A DNA stretch of 64,000 bases from NCBI RefSeq assembly GCF_008312885.1, contig NZ_VSSO01000001.1, forward strand, positions 806,001-870,000, written 5' to 3'. Below, piece by piece: positions 1 through 8,266 of this stretch. Origin of the DNA: Lolliginicoccus suaedae (GTDB lineage: Bacteria; Actinomycetota; Actinomycetes; Mycobacteriales; Mycobacteriaceae). The notes below the pieces were generated by a model. It searched no databases. It was not told the DNA's origin and worked only from the letters and a program-made list of their open reading frames with translations. The position numbers and the translations under genes were made by a program. How positions within the stretch are numbered: the stretch's first letter is position 1; each line of letters opens with the position of its first letter.

Positions 1-1
1 G

Positions 2-451
2 AGCGCGGGGCTGGTCGCGGTGGCGCTTCCCGCGATGGCGGTGGCACAGCCGCTCGGTACCGGCTCGGCCGCGGGAACCGAGGGTCTCGACCCGCTGCTG
101 GCGCTCGCCTACACGGTGGCCGTGGCTGATGCCCGGGCCGAGGGCGTGGCCATCTCGGTCACTTCGGGCGCCCGGTCCGCGGCGCAGCAGCAGGCGCTGT
201 GGGAGCAGGGCCTGGCGACCTATGGAAGCCCCGATGAGGCGCGGCGCTGGGTGCTGCCGCCCGACGAGTCCACGCATGTCACCGGCGACGCGGTCGATGT
301 GGGGCCCCGCGATGGCGCGGCATGGTTGCAGCGCAACGGCTACCGCTATGGACTGTGCCAGTCCTTCATCAACGAGTGGTGGCACTTCGAGCTGGCCACG
401 TTCCCGGGAACGCCATGCCCGCGCCCATTGCCGGATGCGAGCTGGCGCTAG
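2..451 (+). CDS. VanY-type D-alanyl-D-alanine carboxypeptidase (M15B), 5' end outside window
   Basis: The reading frame is open from the first bases, so the start probably lies upstream. The visible N-terminus (A-G-L-V-A-V-A-L-P-A-M-A) looks like the hydrophobic core of a signal peptide. The zinc-site motifs of the M15B family are present: S-T-H-V-T-G-D-A-V-D-V (His and Asp ligands) and, near the C-terminus, E-W-W-H-F-E with the catalytic Glu and third His. Family members trim the terminal D-Ala of peptidoglycan stem peptides outside the membrane. A GTG at 20 could serve as an internal start but would cut the signal sequence. Function by motif is secure; the exact substrate is inferred. Confidence 0.85.
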   Translation, partial: SAGLVAVALPAMAVAQPLGTGSAAGTEGLDPLLALAYTVAVADARAEGVAISVTSGARSAAQQQALWEQGLATYGSPDEARRWVLPPDESTHVTGDAVDVGPRDGAAWLQRNGYRYGLCQSFINEWWHFELATFPGTPCPRPLPDASWR

Positions 452-528
452 GACCTCGACGGATGCCAAGCGCTTGCCGCGCTGGCACACTGGAGCATGT
501 AAGCCTTAGTCGACGGAGAGGCAGCGCC

Positions 529-837
529 ATGACAGAGCGCGGCACGACCCAGTCCTCGGGCACCAATGCCCCGGCCCGCCCTTCGCACGGGATCATCGCG
601 GGCAGGAACATCGCGTACCTCCTCATCGCGCTCGCGGTGATCGGTGTGGCGGGCACGCTCGCTGCCGCTGCCGGAGGCATGACCGGTGTCGCCGTCACGG
701 TCGGTGTGATCGCTGCGGTGCTCCTCATCGTGGCGATCGTCCTGTGGCGGCGCGCGGCAGTGGTGCTGGGCGAGCAGCTGCCCGATACCAATGACCGCCA
801 GCGCTCGTCGGAGGGCCGGGGCCCGCTCGGGGAGTAG
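529..837 (+). CDS. Small membrane protein, two predicted transmembrane helices
   Basis: A 102-residue protein starts at ATG 529 behind GGAGAGG. The frame stays open further upstream, but that part overlaps the peptidase gene and lacks a ribosome site. After a polar, Thr/Ser-rich N-terminus come two hydrophobic helices (about residues 28-46 and 50-71), then a charged, disordered-looking C-terminal tail. I recognise no family. It is probably an integral membrane protein of unknown function. It is read in the same direction as the peptidase, with a gap of about 77 bases. Confidence 0.6.
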   Translation: MTERGTTQSSGTNAPARPSHGIIAGRNIAYLLIALAVIGVAGTLAAAAGGMTGVAVTVGVIAAVLLIVAIVLWRRAAVVLGEQLPDTNDRQRSSEGRGPLGE

Positions 838-853
838 CAGGCGCCCTTGCTGC

Positions 854-1579
854 TTACTCGAGGATGCGCAGGTCGCGGTAGTCGAACGCGGGGCTGACCA
901 CGCACGTGACGAGGGAATCCTCGCTCGCGCTGGTGCTCTGCCGCGCGCCTGCGGGCACGAGCACCTGTGGGCTCGCATCAGGATGGAGCCGGTGGCCAGC
1001 CCCGTCGATGGCTAGTTCGACCGCGCCGGGGCCGTGCCAGAGCCACAGCTCATCGGAAGCCACGATGTGCTCGCTCGTGGTGTGGCCAGCCGGGACGAGG
1101 AACAGGATCGCCGAGGCGAGATGCCGCTCGCCACGCTCGGTTCCAGCCTGGATCGGGCTCGTCCAGGTGCGCCGGAACCAGCCGCCCTCCGGGTGCGGGG
1201 CGAGGTCATGCTGCTCGGCCAGCGCGGGGCGCTGCTCGAATCCTCGATAGGTGCCGTCGAGGTCGCGCCGCGCATGCAGCACCCGTCGGGCCGATGCGAC
1301 ATCGAGCGGTCCGTAGATGTGGGGGAAGCGTTCCTCGTCACCTACCCCGGGCGGCGGCGCGGGATCAGCGGGCTCCCAGCGCACGGGTGGCTCGATCCGC
1401 TCGGGGTCGAGCTCGAGCGCTACCACGTCACCGGTCCAGCCGCGGTAGAAGGCATTGGCCACCGCCACGAGGGTCTCCACCGAGCCGGTGCAGTGGATGA
1501 ATCCCTGCGCCTCCAGCGAAGGGGGCCGCAGCAGCGTGCCCTCGGTGGGGATGTCGGCGCGCTGGATCAGGTGGTACAT
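854..1579 (-). CDS. DUF952-cupin_5 (DUF985) two-domain fusion protein
   Basis: A 241-residue protein with two recognisable parts. Residues 1 to about 105 match DUF952 (starts MYHLIQ, then G-F-I-H-C-T and later R-F-P-H-I-Y-G-P-L). Residues from about 110 match the cupin_5/DUF985 family (L-A-P-H-P-E-G-G-W-F-R-R-T-W, S-A-I-L-F-L-V, S-D-E-L-W-L-W-H). Cupin_5 proteins are small beta-barrels, some sugar-epimerase-like, without a settled activity. DUF952 is also uncharacterised. ATG 1579 is preferred because DUF952 proteins start with this Met-Tyr-His motif; an in-frame TTG lies at 1591. It is convergent with the upstream membrane protein. Confidence 0.8.
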   Translation of the reverse strand: MYHLIQRADIPTEGTLLRPPSLEAQGFIHCTGSVETLVAVANAFYRGWTGDVVALELDPERIEPPVRWEPADPAPPPGVGDEERFPHIYGPLDVASARRVLHARRDLDGTYRGFEQRPALAEQHDLAPHPEGGWFRRTWTSPIQAGTERGERHLASAILFLVPAGHTTSEHIVASDELWLWHGPGAVELAIDGAGHRLHPDASPQVLVPAGARQSTSASEDSLVTCVVSPAFDYRDLRILE

Positions 1580-1722
1580 CTGTCCAGTCAACGCGATCGA
1601 GCGCGGCGAGCGCTAGTGATCGGTAGGGCGAGCCTCTGCGCGCGCCAGCGGAGGAATGCGCGAATTGTGCCACGGGGGATTATCATCATGCTGTTGCGAT
1701 CTCCTCCGAGGAAAGGGCTTCC

Positions 1723-3648
1723 ATGCCCTCGCCAAGCACCGCCCTGCGCCGAAATCTGGCCACGAGCGCACTCGTGATGGCGCTAGCGGCTGGAAGTGCC
1801 CTCGCCACCGGCACGGCAACGGCTCGAGCGGACGCGCGGATCCCCGCGAGCGATCTTGGTTTCGGCGCCGCAGTCGATTTCCTGGGTGACCGTGACGTCG
1901 TCGTGCGGACCATCCCCGTGCCCGAAGGCTTGCGGCCGGAGTTCCTCGAGGCGCGAGCGACGATGCCACCGGACGCCTCGCGCGGCACTATCGATGTGGT
2001 TCACCAGGGCGCGGTGATCAGCCGGACCGAGCTGACCGCAGCGAGCCTCGCCGAGTCGCCGATCGTCAGGCTCCCGCTGGCGGGAACAGACATCTCTGCC
2101 GGCTCCACCACGGTGGACCTCGTTTCGACCACGGTGCCGGATCGGCGCGAGTGCTTCACCTACTGGGACAGGCCAACGATCTCCCTGCGGGATATCACGG
2201 TCGAGTTCTCGGGTGACGAGTCCCCGCCCGCCTCGATCGCTGGGTTTCTCCCGCCGCTGCTCGATCTCGCGGTCATCGCGATCCCGGCCGAGCCCACGCC
2301 GGTCGAGATCACCGCCGCCACCGAGCTTGCCGCGAGCCTCATGCACCGGTATCGCGCCGAAGCAACGCGCATCGAGGTCGAGCAGCTCGCGGGGCGCGGG
2401 CAGGATCCGGGACGGGACAGTGCCTTCCTCGCGCGGCGCTTCGTTATCGAGGAGGCTGCCGAGAGCACTATCGATCTCGCTACGGCGCCAGGCGGAATGC
2501 CGACGCTGCGCATGGCGGGCAGCGGGCCAGGTCTCGAGACGCAGGTCCGGGTGCTCACCAGTAGCCTCGCGGCGCTCGCGGCCGCGCCCTCGGTATCGAT
2601 CGCGGGCGAGGCTTCCCGTCCACGGATCGCCCCCGAGTTCGCGACGTTCCAGGATCTTGGGCTGGGCTCGCCCCGCGCGACCGGGGTAGGCCGGGTGCGC
2701 CTGCCGCTGATACTGGACCAGACCCGGATCGGCTGGGCCGTAGACGACGCCACGTTGCGCCTCATCGGCACCTACACCCCGCTGTCCTCGGCCCAGGGCG
2801 GGCAGATGATCGTGGCTCTGGGCGACGAGGTCCTCGACCACTGGCCTATGGAGGCAAGCGGGGCATTCGACAGGACCATCGAGATCAGCGGCCCGCGCCT
2901 GCCCAGGTTCATGCCTCTGACCGTCTCCGCGGAGATCTCGGGCGCGAGCCTCGACTGCGGGCTGGAGCAACCGGTCACGGTCACGCTCGATCCAGACTCG
3001 GCGCTCACCGTCATCGGAGCCGATCCGCCCGAGCCCTGGTTCGAATCCCTGCCCCAGGCATTGCTGCCGAGCGCCCATGCCGGCCTCGGGCAGTTCGACT
3101 TCGCCCATGCCCGCCGACTGATCCGCATCGTTTCCGGTTTGCAGGCGCTCTCCGCCACGCCCCTGCACCTCCAGGTCGGCACGATCGACGACGCGCTGGG
3201 CTCGGAGGGACCGAAGATCCTGATCGGTGCGAGCGGCGTGGACCTCCCGCTGAGCAAGACCGGCGATGCGTACATCTTGGATGGAACTGCCGGCACCCAG
3301 GTAGAGCTCGCCCTGGATCCCTCGCAGCGCTACGGATCACTTCAGGTCGCCACGGTCGACGGCGATATCGCGCTCGCGACGGACGGCCTGGACGCCAGCG
3401 TGGATTCGATCCTCTCCTGGCTCGAGAGCGATCAGAGCAGGTGGTTCGAGCTGACCGGGAACGTGCTGGCCGCGTTCGGTGACGATGAGCCGCGATCGAT
3501 CTCCGTGGGAATCACCGAGGACAGGGGCGAGGAAGGCGGCCTGCTCGACGGCAACGGCAGGATACTGGCGCTCGTCGGCATTGGGGCCCTAGCAGTCGGC
3601 GGCGTCGCTGCGCTCGGCCTCGCGCTTCGCCGGCGCTCCCGCCGATAG
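1723..3648 (+). CDS. BcsB-like exported polysaccharide synthase accessory protein
   Basis: The 641-residue protein has an N-terminal signal peptide (about 1-36), a long beta-rich extracytoplasmic body and one C-terminal membrane helix (about 612-634) followed by R-R-R-S-R-R. That is the topology of BcsB, the co-subunit that guides a nascent beta-glucan out of the synthase. The segment around residues 150-215 (P-P-A-S-I-A-G-F-L-P-P) also resembles BcsB. It is followed 9 bases later by a polytopic membrane protein and then by a GT2 synthase, which fits a role in exopolysaccharide export. The polymer need not be cellulose. Family assignment is moderate and comes from architecture plus neighbours. 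Confidence 0.65.
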   Translation: MPSPSTALRRNLATSALVMALAAGSALATGTATARADARIPASDLGFGAAVDFLGDRDVVVRTIPVPEGLRPEFLEARATMPPDASRGTIDVVHQGAVISRTELTAASLAESPIVRLPLAGTDISAGSTTVDLVSTTVPDRRECFTYWDRPTISLRDITVEFSGDESPPASIAGFLPPLLDLAVIAIPAEPTPVEITAATELAASLMHRYRAEATRIEVEQLAGRGQDPGRDSAFLARRFVIEEAAESTIDLATAPGGMPTLRMAGSGPGLETQVRVLTSSLAALAAAPSVSIAGEASRPRIAPEFATFQDLGLGSPRATGVGRVRLPLILDQTRIGWAVDDATLRLIGTYTPLSSAQGGQMIVALGDEVLDHWPMEASGAFDRTIEISGPRLPRFMPLTVSAEISGASLDCGLEQPVTVTLDPDSALTVIGADPPEPWFESLPQALLPSAHAGLGQFDFAHARRLIRIVSGLQALSATPLHLQVGTIDDALGSEGPKILIGASGVDLPLSKTGDAYILDGTAGTQVELALDPSQRYGSLQVATVDGDIALATDGLDASVDSILSWLESDQSRWFELTGNVLAAFGDDEPRSISVGITEDRGEEGGLLDGNGRILALVGIGALAVGGVAALGLALRRRSRR

Positions 3649-3657
3649 GCTGCGCGC

Positions 3658-5169
3658 ATGGCCAGGGTTCCCCGTCCCTCGGTACGGTCCGCGGCGATCC
3701 CTGCAGCGGCCGTGATCGCGTTCTGGCCGACGTGGACCGGCATGTTCGTCGCTACCCAAAGCGGCGGGGATACCGGCTACTACCCCATTTTCGTCATCCT
3801 GGTCCTCCTCGCGGCCGTCGGCATCGCGAGGCGGCCCCGCCAGCGCCTACCGATCAGTGACCGCCAGGCGAACGCCATCGCTGGCTTCCTGGGGCTGGTG
3901 GTGGCGGGCCTGATCAAGCTGCTCGTGGTGCCCCGGTATGCCGAGCATCATGTGCTGCTCCAGCTCGACCTCCTCGCCGCGCTGATCCTGCTGCTATCCG
4001 CTACCGTGCTGCTCTTTGGCTTGCGCCAGCTCGGAACATACTGGCCGCTCTGGCTCGCGCTCATCGCCGGCGGCCCGCTGTCCTATCGATTGCTCTCCAG
4101 CCTGCTCGGCGGCGATGCGCGCGCCAATGGGACGGCCAGCATCCTTATCTGCGCCTCCGCGATCGCGCTTGGGCTAGGCCGGCATCGGCGCGAGTACTTG
4201 GCGATCTACGCTCTGGCCTGCGCGATCGGATTCGTTGCGCTGAGCCTGCTGATCACGCTGGCCCCTGGTTTCGGGCTCGTGCAGTTCCAGCGCCTTCCCG
4301 TGGTGATCGCCGCTGCCGCCACATGGCTTCTCATCCGGTGGCAGTGTCGCCATGCCGGTCCCCGCCCCCTCGAGAGGACGCCCCAGAGCGTTCCGGGCAG
4401 CACGGAATCATCGTGGCGCTCCGTCGCGGTGCTAGCGATCGCGGCCGGGCTGATCGCCACGATCCCGGTGCCCGAGACGAGTCGTGCCGAGGTCGCCGAG
4501 GGCCCGGGAAGCCCGCCGCGCATCACGCAGGTCGTCCCGGCCGGGTGGGTTGAGGACTCGCGCGAGGAATACACCTGGGTGCGCCGCTACTTCGGTCCCG
4601 AAGCGACCCTGGGCCGCCAGGTCCTGCGCGCAACCCCGGGCAATTCCGAGCTCGAGCTGCTTGACCCCGGCCCGGCGGGAACCGGTGCCGTCACGGCGCT
4701 GCTCGATCCCCAGCTGCCTAGCACGCCGCCCCCCGCGCGCCGCGTTGCCATCGATACCTTTACCCTGCCGAACCGGGTGCAGCTCGACATCTATCCGGTA
4801 GGCACGCTCTATGACCTCAGCGGTACTCGCCGCAGCACTCCGCAGCGTGTCGACCTCGGCGAGGGCGTGAGCGGACATCTTCAGTCCGTGATCGATGAGG
4901 AGCAATACCTGACGACTACCCGGCTGGACCTCGCGTGGCAGCGCGGTGATGTGGTGCAGCGAATCGTGCTCACCACGCTCGACAATCGGGAAGCCGGGGC
5001 GCGCTTCCCCGAGCCCGAGCCCTCCATGGCCTCGAACCTGGCCGTGCTGCTAGAGATCTTCTTCCGCGGCAACGCAGCACTGACGGACCTCCAGCCGCAG
5101 ATCAAGGATGCCCAGCTCATGACAACCATTGCCCGACAGCTCGTCGCGGCACAATTCGCAGGCTACTGA
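3658..5169 (+). CDS. Polytopic membrane protein with extracytoplasmic C-terminal domain (exopolysaccharide locus)
   Basis: The 503-residue protein has about eight hydrophobic segments in residues 10-225, one more at about 255-275, then a soluble C-terminal domain of roughly 225 residues. No exosortase Cys/Arg/His signature or EpsI domain could be identified, although the architecture (membrane bundle plus outer domain) is similar in outline. It is co-directional with the BcsB-like gene (gap 9 bases) and the GT2 synthase (gap 17 bases), so it is probably part of one operon. It may help in export, modification or anchoring of the polymer; that is inference from context only. Confidence 0.6.
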   Translation: MARVPRPSVRSAAIPAAAVIAFWPTWTGMFVATQSGGDTGYYPIFVILVLLAAVGIARRPRQRLPISDRQANAIAGFLGLVVAGLIKLLVVPRYAEHHVLLQLDLLAALILLLSATVLLFGLRQLGTYWPLWLALIAGGPLSYRLLSSLLGGDARANGTASILICASAIALGLGRHRREYLAIYALACAIGFVALSLLITLAPGFGLVQFQRLPVVIAAAATWLLIRWQCRHAGPRPLERTPQSVPGSTESSWRSVAVLAIAAGLIATIPVPETSRAEVAEGPGSPPRITQVVPAGWVEDSREEYTWVRRYFGPEATLGRQVLRATPGNSELELLDPGPAGTGAVTALLDPQLPSTPPPARRVAIDTFTLPNRVQLDIYPVGTLYDLSGTRRSTPQRVDLGEGVSGHLQSVIDEEQYLTTTRLDLAWQRGDVVQRIVLTTLDNREAGARFPEPEPSMASNLAVLLEIFFRGNAALTDLQPQIKDAQLMTTIARQLVAAQFAGY

Positions 5170-5186
5170 GCAGCGAGGCCATCGGC

Positions 5187-6638
5187 ATGACCCCTAGCGC
5201 CGAGCATCCACAGGTAGATCCGGTCCATGCCCTCGATGAGGCCATCAACGGACTTGCCTGGCGTGATCCGATGGCGTCCGCGTCGCGCGCGTTCGTGCCG
5301 TGGCAGCGCAATGCGCTCATCGTCTCGGGCCTCGCGGCGATGGCACTCATCGCTGCCTGGCCGCTGCCCGCGCTCACCGTCATCATGGCCGTGCTCACCA
5401 CTGCGTATGTCGTGACGATCTCTGACCGGGTGCTGCTGTTCGCCAGGGGCCTGCGGGGGGAGGCGATCGTTCGCGTCACCGACGACGAGGCCCTCGCGCT
5501 GACCGACGAGGAACTGCCCCGCTACACGATCCTCGTGCCCGCCTACAAGGAGCCAGAGGTCGTTGCTCTGCTGATCGGAGCCGTCGGCGGCCTCGACTAC
5601 CCGTCGGCCAAGCTGCAGGTGCTCCTGCTGCTCGAGGCGGACGATCATGGCACGATCGACGCGGCGCACCGCGCGAACCTCGAGAGCACGGTGACGATCA
5701 TCGAGGTGCCCCCGGCCGAGCCCCGCACCAAGCCGAAGGCATGCAACTACGGCCTGCACTTCGCGACGGGCGAGATCGTCACCATCTACGATGCCGAGGA
5801 CCACCCGGAACCGCTGCAGCTGCGCCGCGCCGTGGCCGCTTTCCGACGCCTCGGCGACAACGTCGCCTGCATCCAGGCCAAGCTCAGCTTCCACAATGGC
5901 AAGCAGAACCTGCTCACGGGATGGTTCACCGCGGAGTATGGCCTGTGGTTCAGCTTCATCCTCCCTGGGCTGATGAGCAGTCGTTCCCCGATCCCGCTCG
6001 GCGGCACCTCCAATCACCTGAAGCGTTCCGTGCTCGAGCACATCGGAGCCTGGGACGCCTTCAACGTCACCGAGGATGCGGACCTTGGAGTGCGCATCGA
6101 GACGGCCGGCTATCACACCGCCGTCCTCGAATCGACCACCATGGAGGAAGCCAACAGCGACCCCATCAACTGGATCCGCCAGCGCTCGCGCTGGTACAAG
6201 GGCTACCTGCAGACCTGGCTGGTCCACACGCGCAGGCCAGTGGCTCTCTACAAGCAGCTCGGGCTGGTCTCGACCTTCCGGATGACTGTGTTGCTCGCCG
6301 GCACGCCGTTGATCGCCATCCTCAATACCGTCTTCTGGATGATGACGCTCACGTGGTTCCTGGGCCAGCCGACCTCGCTGGGCGAGCTCTTCCCTGCACC
6401 CATCTACTACCCGGCGATCGCCTGCCTCGTCCTGGGCAACGCCGCCACCTTGTTCATGGGACTGATCAGCATCAGGGAGAACGGCCAGCAGGAACTCCTG
6501 GTCCCCGTGCTGACCGTTCCGCTGTACTGGGTGATGATGAGCGTGGCAGCGATCAAGGGCGGCTGGCAGCTGCTGCGCAACCCTTCGTTCTGGGAGAAGA
6601 CCGCGCATGGCTTGCCTGGTGCGGGGGCATCGACGTGA
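5187..6638 (+). CDS. Processive family 2 glycosyltransferase (BcsA/CslA-like synthase)
   Basis: The 483-residue membrane glycosyltransferase has two N-terminal helices (about 43-75), a GT-A domain (about 110-345) and three or four C-terminal helices (about 363-470). The signature residues of processive GT2 enzymes are all visible: Asp152-Asp153, D-A-E-D at 202-205, T-E-D at 295-297 and Q-R-S-R-W at 332-336 (QxxRW). Such enzymes polymerise NDP-sugars into beta-glycans and move them across the membrane. There is no C-terminal PilZ domain, so cyclic-di-GMP control as in BcsA is not apparent. The stop overlaps the GTG start of the next gene, which suggests coupled translation. Confidence 0.9.
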   Translation: MTPSAEHPQVDPVHALDEAINGLAWRDPMASASRAFVPWQRNALIVSGLAAMALIAAWPLPALTVIMAVLTTAYVVTISDRVLLFARGLRGEAIVRVTDDEALALTDEELPRYTILVPAYKEPEVVALLIGAVGGLDYPSAKLQVLLLLEADDHGTIDAAHRANLESTVTIIEVPPAEPRTKPKACNYGLHFATGEIVTIYDAEDHPEPLQLRRAVAAFRRLGDNVACIQAKLSFHNGKQNLLTGWFTAEYGLWFSFILPGLMSSRSPIPLGGTSNHLKRSVLEHIGAWDAFNVTEDADLGVRIETAGYHTAVLESTTMEEANSDPINWIRQRSRWYKGYLQTWLVHTRRPVALYKQLGLVSTFRMTVLLAGTPLIAILNTVFWMMTLTWFLGQPTSLGELFPAPIYYPAIACLVLGNAATLFMGLISIRENGQQELLVPVLTVPLYWVMMSVAAIKGGWQLLRNPSFWEKTAHGLPGAGAST

Positions 6639-8266
6639 GGCGCCACGGCTTGGCTGCTCTCGCGAGCGGCGTGCTCTACCTGGCGGTGGGCGCCTGGCTA
6701 GCTTTGCACCACCACTACCTCATGGGGGATGCACTAGCCCGGGTGGCGAGCGCCGAGGCCGTGCTGCACAGCCGCGACCCGCACCTCGCCGCGCTGGGGT
6801 TCATCTTCACCCCGCTGCCCGCCATGACGCAGCTCCCCGTCCTCGCGTTCTCGCCGTGGCTGCCCGAGCTCACCCGGTTCGGTCTCTCCGGAATCATCAT
6901 GTCGGCCCTGTTCATGGCCGGGGCGGTCTATCAGCTGTCCGGGATCATCGGTGATCGCGGGATCACTGGGTGGCCCGCGCGCCTGCTGGTCGCAGCGTTC
7001 GCCCTGCACCCCATGATCATCATTCACGGGGCCAACGGCTTGAGCGAGGCCGCGTTCCTGTTCTTCCTGCTGTGGGCGGTCCGGCTCCTCGCGCGCTGGT
7101 ACCACAGCGACGATCCCAACGCGCTCGCCATCGCGGGGATCGCGCTCGCCGGGGCCTACCTGACCCGGTACGACGCTGTCGTCGTCGCGGGCTCGGGCAT
7201 CCTCGCGGTCTTCCTGGTCAGCCTCACCCGGCGTGGCCTGCGCCTTCCCGCGGCAGCGCTGCTCGATGCGATCATCGTGGGTTTTCCCTTCGCGGTGGCC
7301 TTCGCGATGTGGTCGGGGGCGAGCTGGCTGCTCACCGGTGACGCGCTGGCGCAGTTCTCGTCCCAGTACGGCAACACCGCGATCCTCGAGGCGTCCGATG
7401 TGCCGGCGATCTCCGCCGCCGAGGGACTCGTCTTCTCGCTCGCCGAGATCATGGTGCTCGCCCCGGCGCTGCCGCTGCTGCTGCCCATCGCGTTCGTGAT
7501 GTTCCTCGCTCGCCGGGAGCGCGAGCTGATCATTCCCGTCGCGATCGTCGCCTCGGTCCTGGTGTTCCAGGTGATCGCGTTCGCCCAGGGACTGACGTTC
7601 CCGTTCCTGCGGTTCTATATCTGCGCGATCCCGCTGGCCATCCTTCTTGCCCTGCACCTTCTGCCGCGAGCCAGCGTGCCGCGACCACGTCGCCGCGGCA
7701 GGTTCGGCGGGCCCCCGGCAGCGCTGCCCCGCTCACGCTCCTGGGGCATCGCGGGGATCCTCCTGGTGTGCGCATCGCTGCCGATCAGCCTATGGGGCCT
7801 GACCGATCGCACCCTAGCGACCCAGCACTACGCATTGACCGCGATCGTTGCACCAGGGGTAGCCGAGCGGCTCGGCATCCAGCACGAGGCGCAAGCCATC
7901 ATCAGGTCGTTCTCCACGGAACGGAGGATCGCCAGGTTTCTTGATTCGCAGAGCCTGCCCAACGGGTCGGTGATCCTTGATTCGGTCTATGGCTTCGCCA
8001 TCACCGCCGCCTCCGAGAATCCGACGCAGTTCGTCGTCCCCTCCGATCAGGACTTCGTGACGATCCTCAACGACCCGGTCGGCAACGACGTGCGCTACAT
8101 CCTCGCGGTGCCGAACGAGGGCCGTGGCGCGACCGACGCGGTGAACCTGCGCTATCCGACCATGTTCGACAACGGCTCCCAGATCGCCACGCTCGAGCTC
8201 GAGGCCCCCAACGATGGTGCCAACCAGCCGCCATGGCGGCTCTACCGTGTCATGCCAACTAGCTGA
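6635..8266 (+). CDS. GT-C fold glycosyltransferase (ArnT/PMT-like), polyprenyl-phosphate sugar donor type
   Basis: The 543-residue integral membrane protein starts at GTG 6635, which overlaps the TGA of the GT2 gene (GTGA). It has about ten hydrophobic helices and a soluble C-terminal region from about residue 430. The acidic motif in the first loop (M-G-D-A-L-A-R-V) after a helix ending H-H-H-Y is typical of GT-C enzymes such as the GT39/GT83/GT87 families, which transfer sugars from polyprenyl-phosphate donors outside the membrane. It probably decorates the polymer or a partner glycoprotein in the same locus. The family is clear; the acceptor is unknown. Its 3' end overlaps the convergent GH5-like gene by 8 bases. 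Confidence 0.8.
   Translation: MRRHGLAALASGVLYLAVGAWLALHHHYLMGDALARVASAEAVLHSRDPHLAALGFIFTPLPAMTQLPVLAFSPWLPELTRFGLSGIIMSALFMAGAVYQLSGIIGDRGITGWPARLLVAAFALHPMIIIHGANGLSEAAFLFFLLWAVRLLARWYHSDDPNALAIAGIALAGAYLTRYDAVVVAGSGILAVFLVSLTRRGLRLPAAALLDAIIVGFPFAVAFAMWSGASWLLTGDALAQFSSQYGNTAILEASDVPAISAAEGLVFSLAEIMVLAPALPLLLPIAFVMFLARRERELIIPVAIVASVLVFQVIAFAQGLTFPFLRFYICAIPLAILLALHLLPRASVPRPRRRGRFGGPPAALPRSRSWGIAGILLVCASLPISLWGLTDRTLATQHYALTAIVAPGVAERLGIQHEAQAIIRSFSTERRIARFLDSQSLPNGSVILDSVYGFAITAASENPTQFVVPSDQDFVTILNDPVGNDVRYILAVPNEGRGATDAVNLRYPTMFDNGSQIATLELEAPNDGANQPPWRLYRVMPTS

Noticed and set aside
369-978. Open frames on the minus strand opposite the small membrane protein
   Set aside because: They are high-GC shadows with biased residues (Arg, Ala, Pro), no ribosome site and overlap with better-supported genes.
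5187-6638. PilZ/cyclic-di-GMP control of the GT2 synthase
   Set aside because: The protein ends after its membrane helices; no PilZ RxxxR/DxSxxG motif is present.
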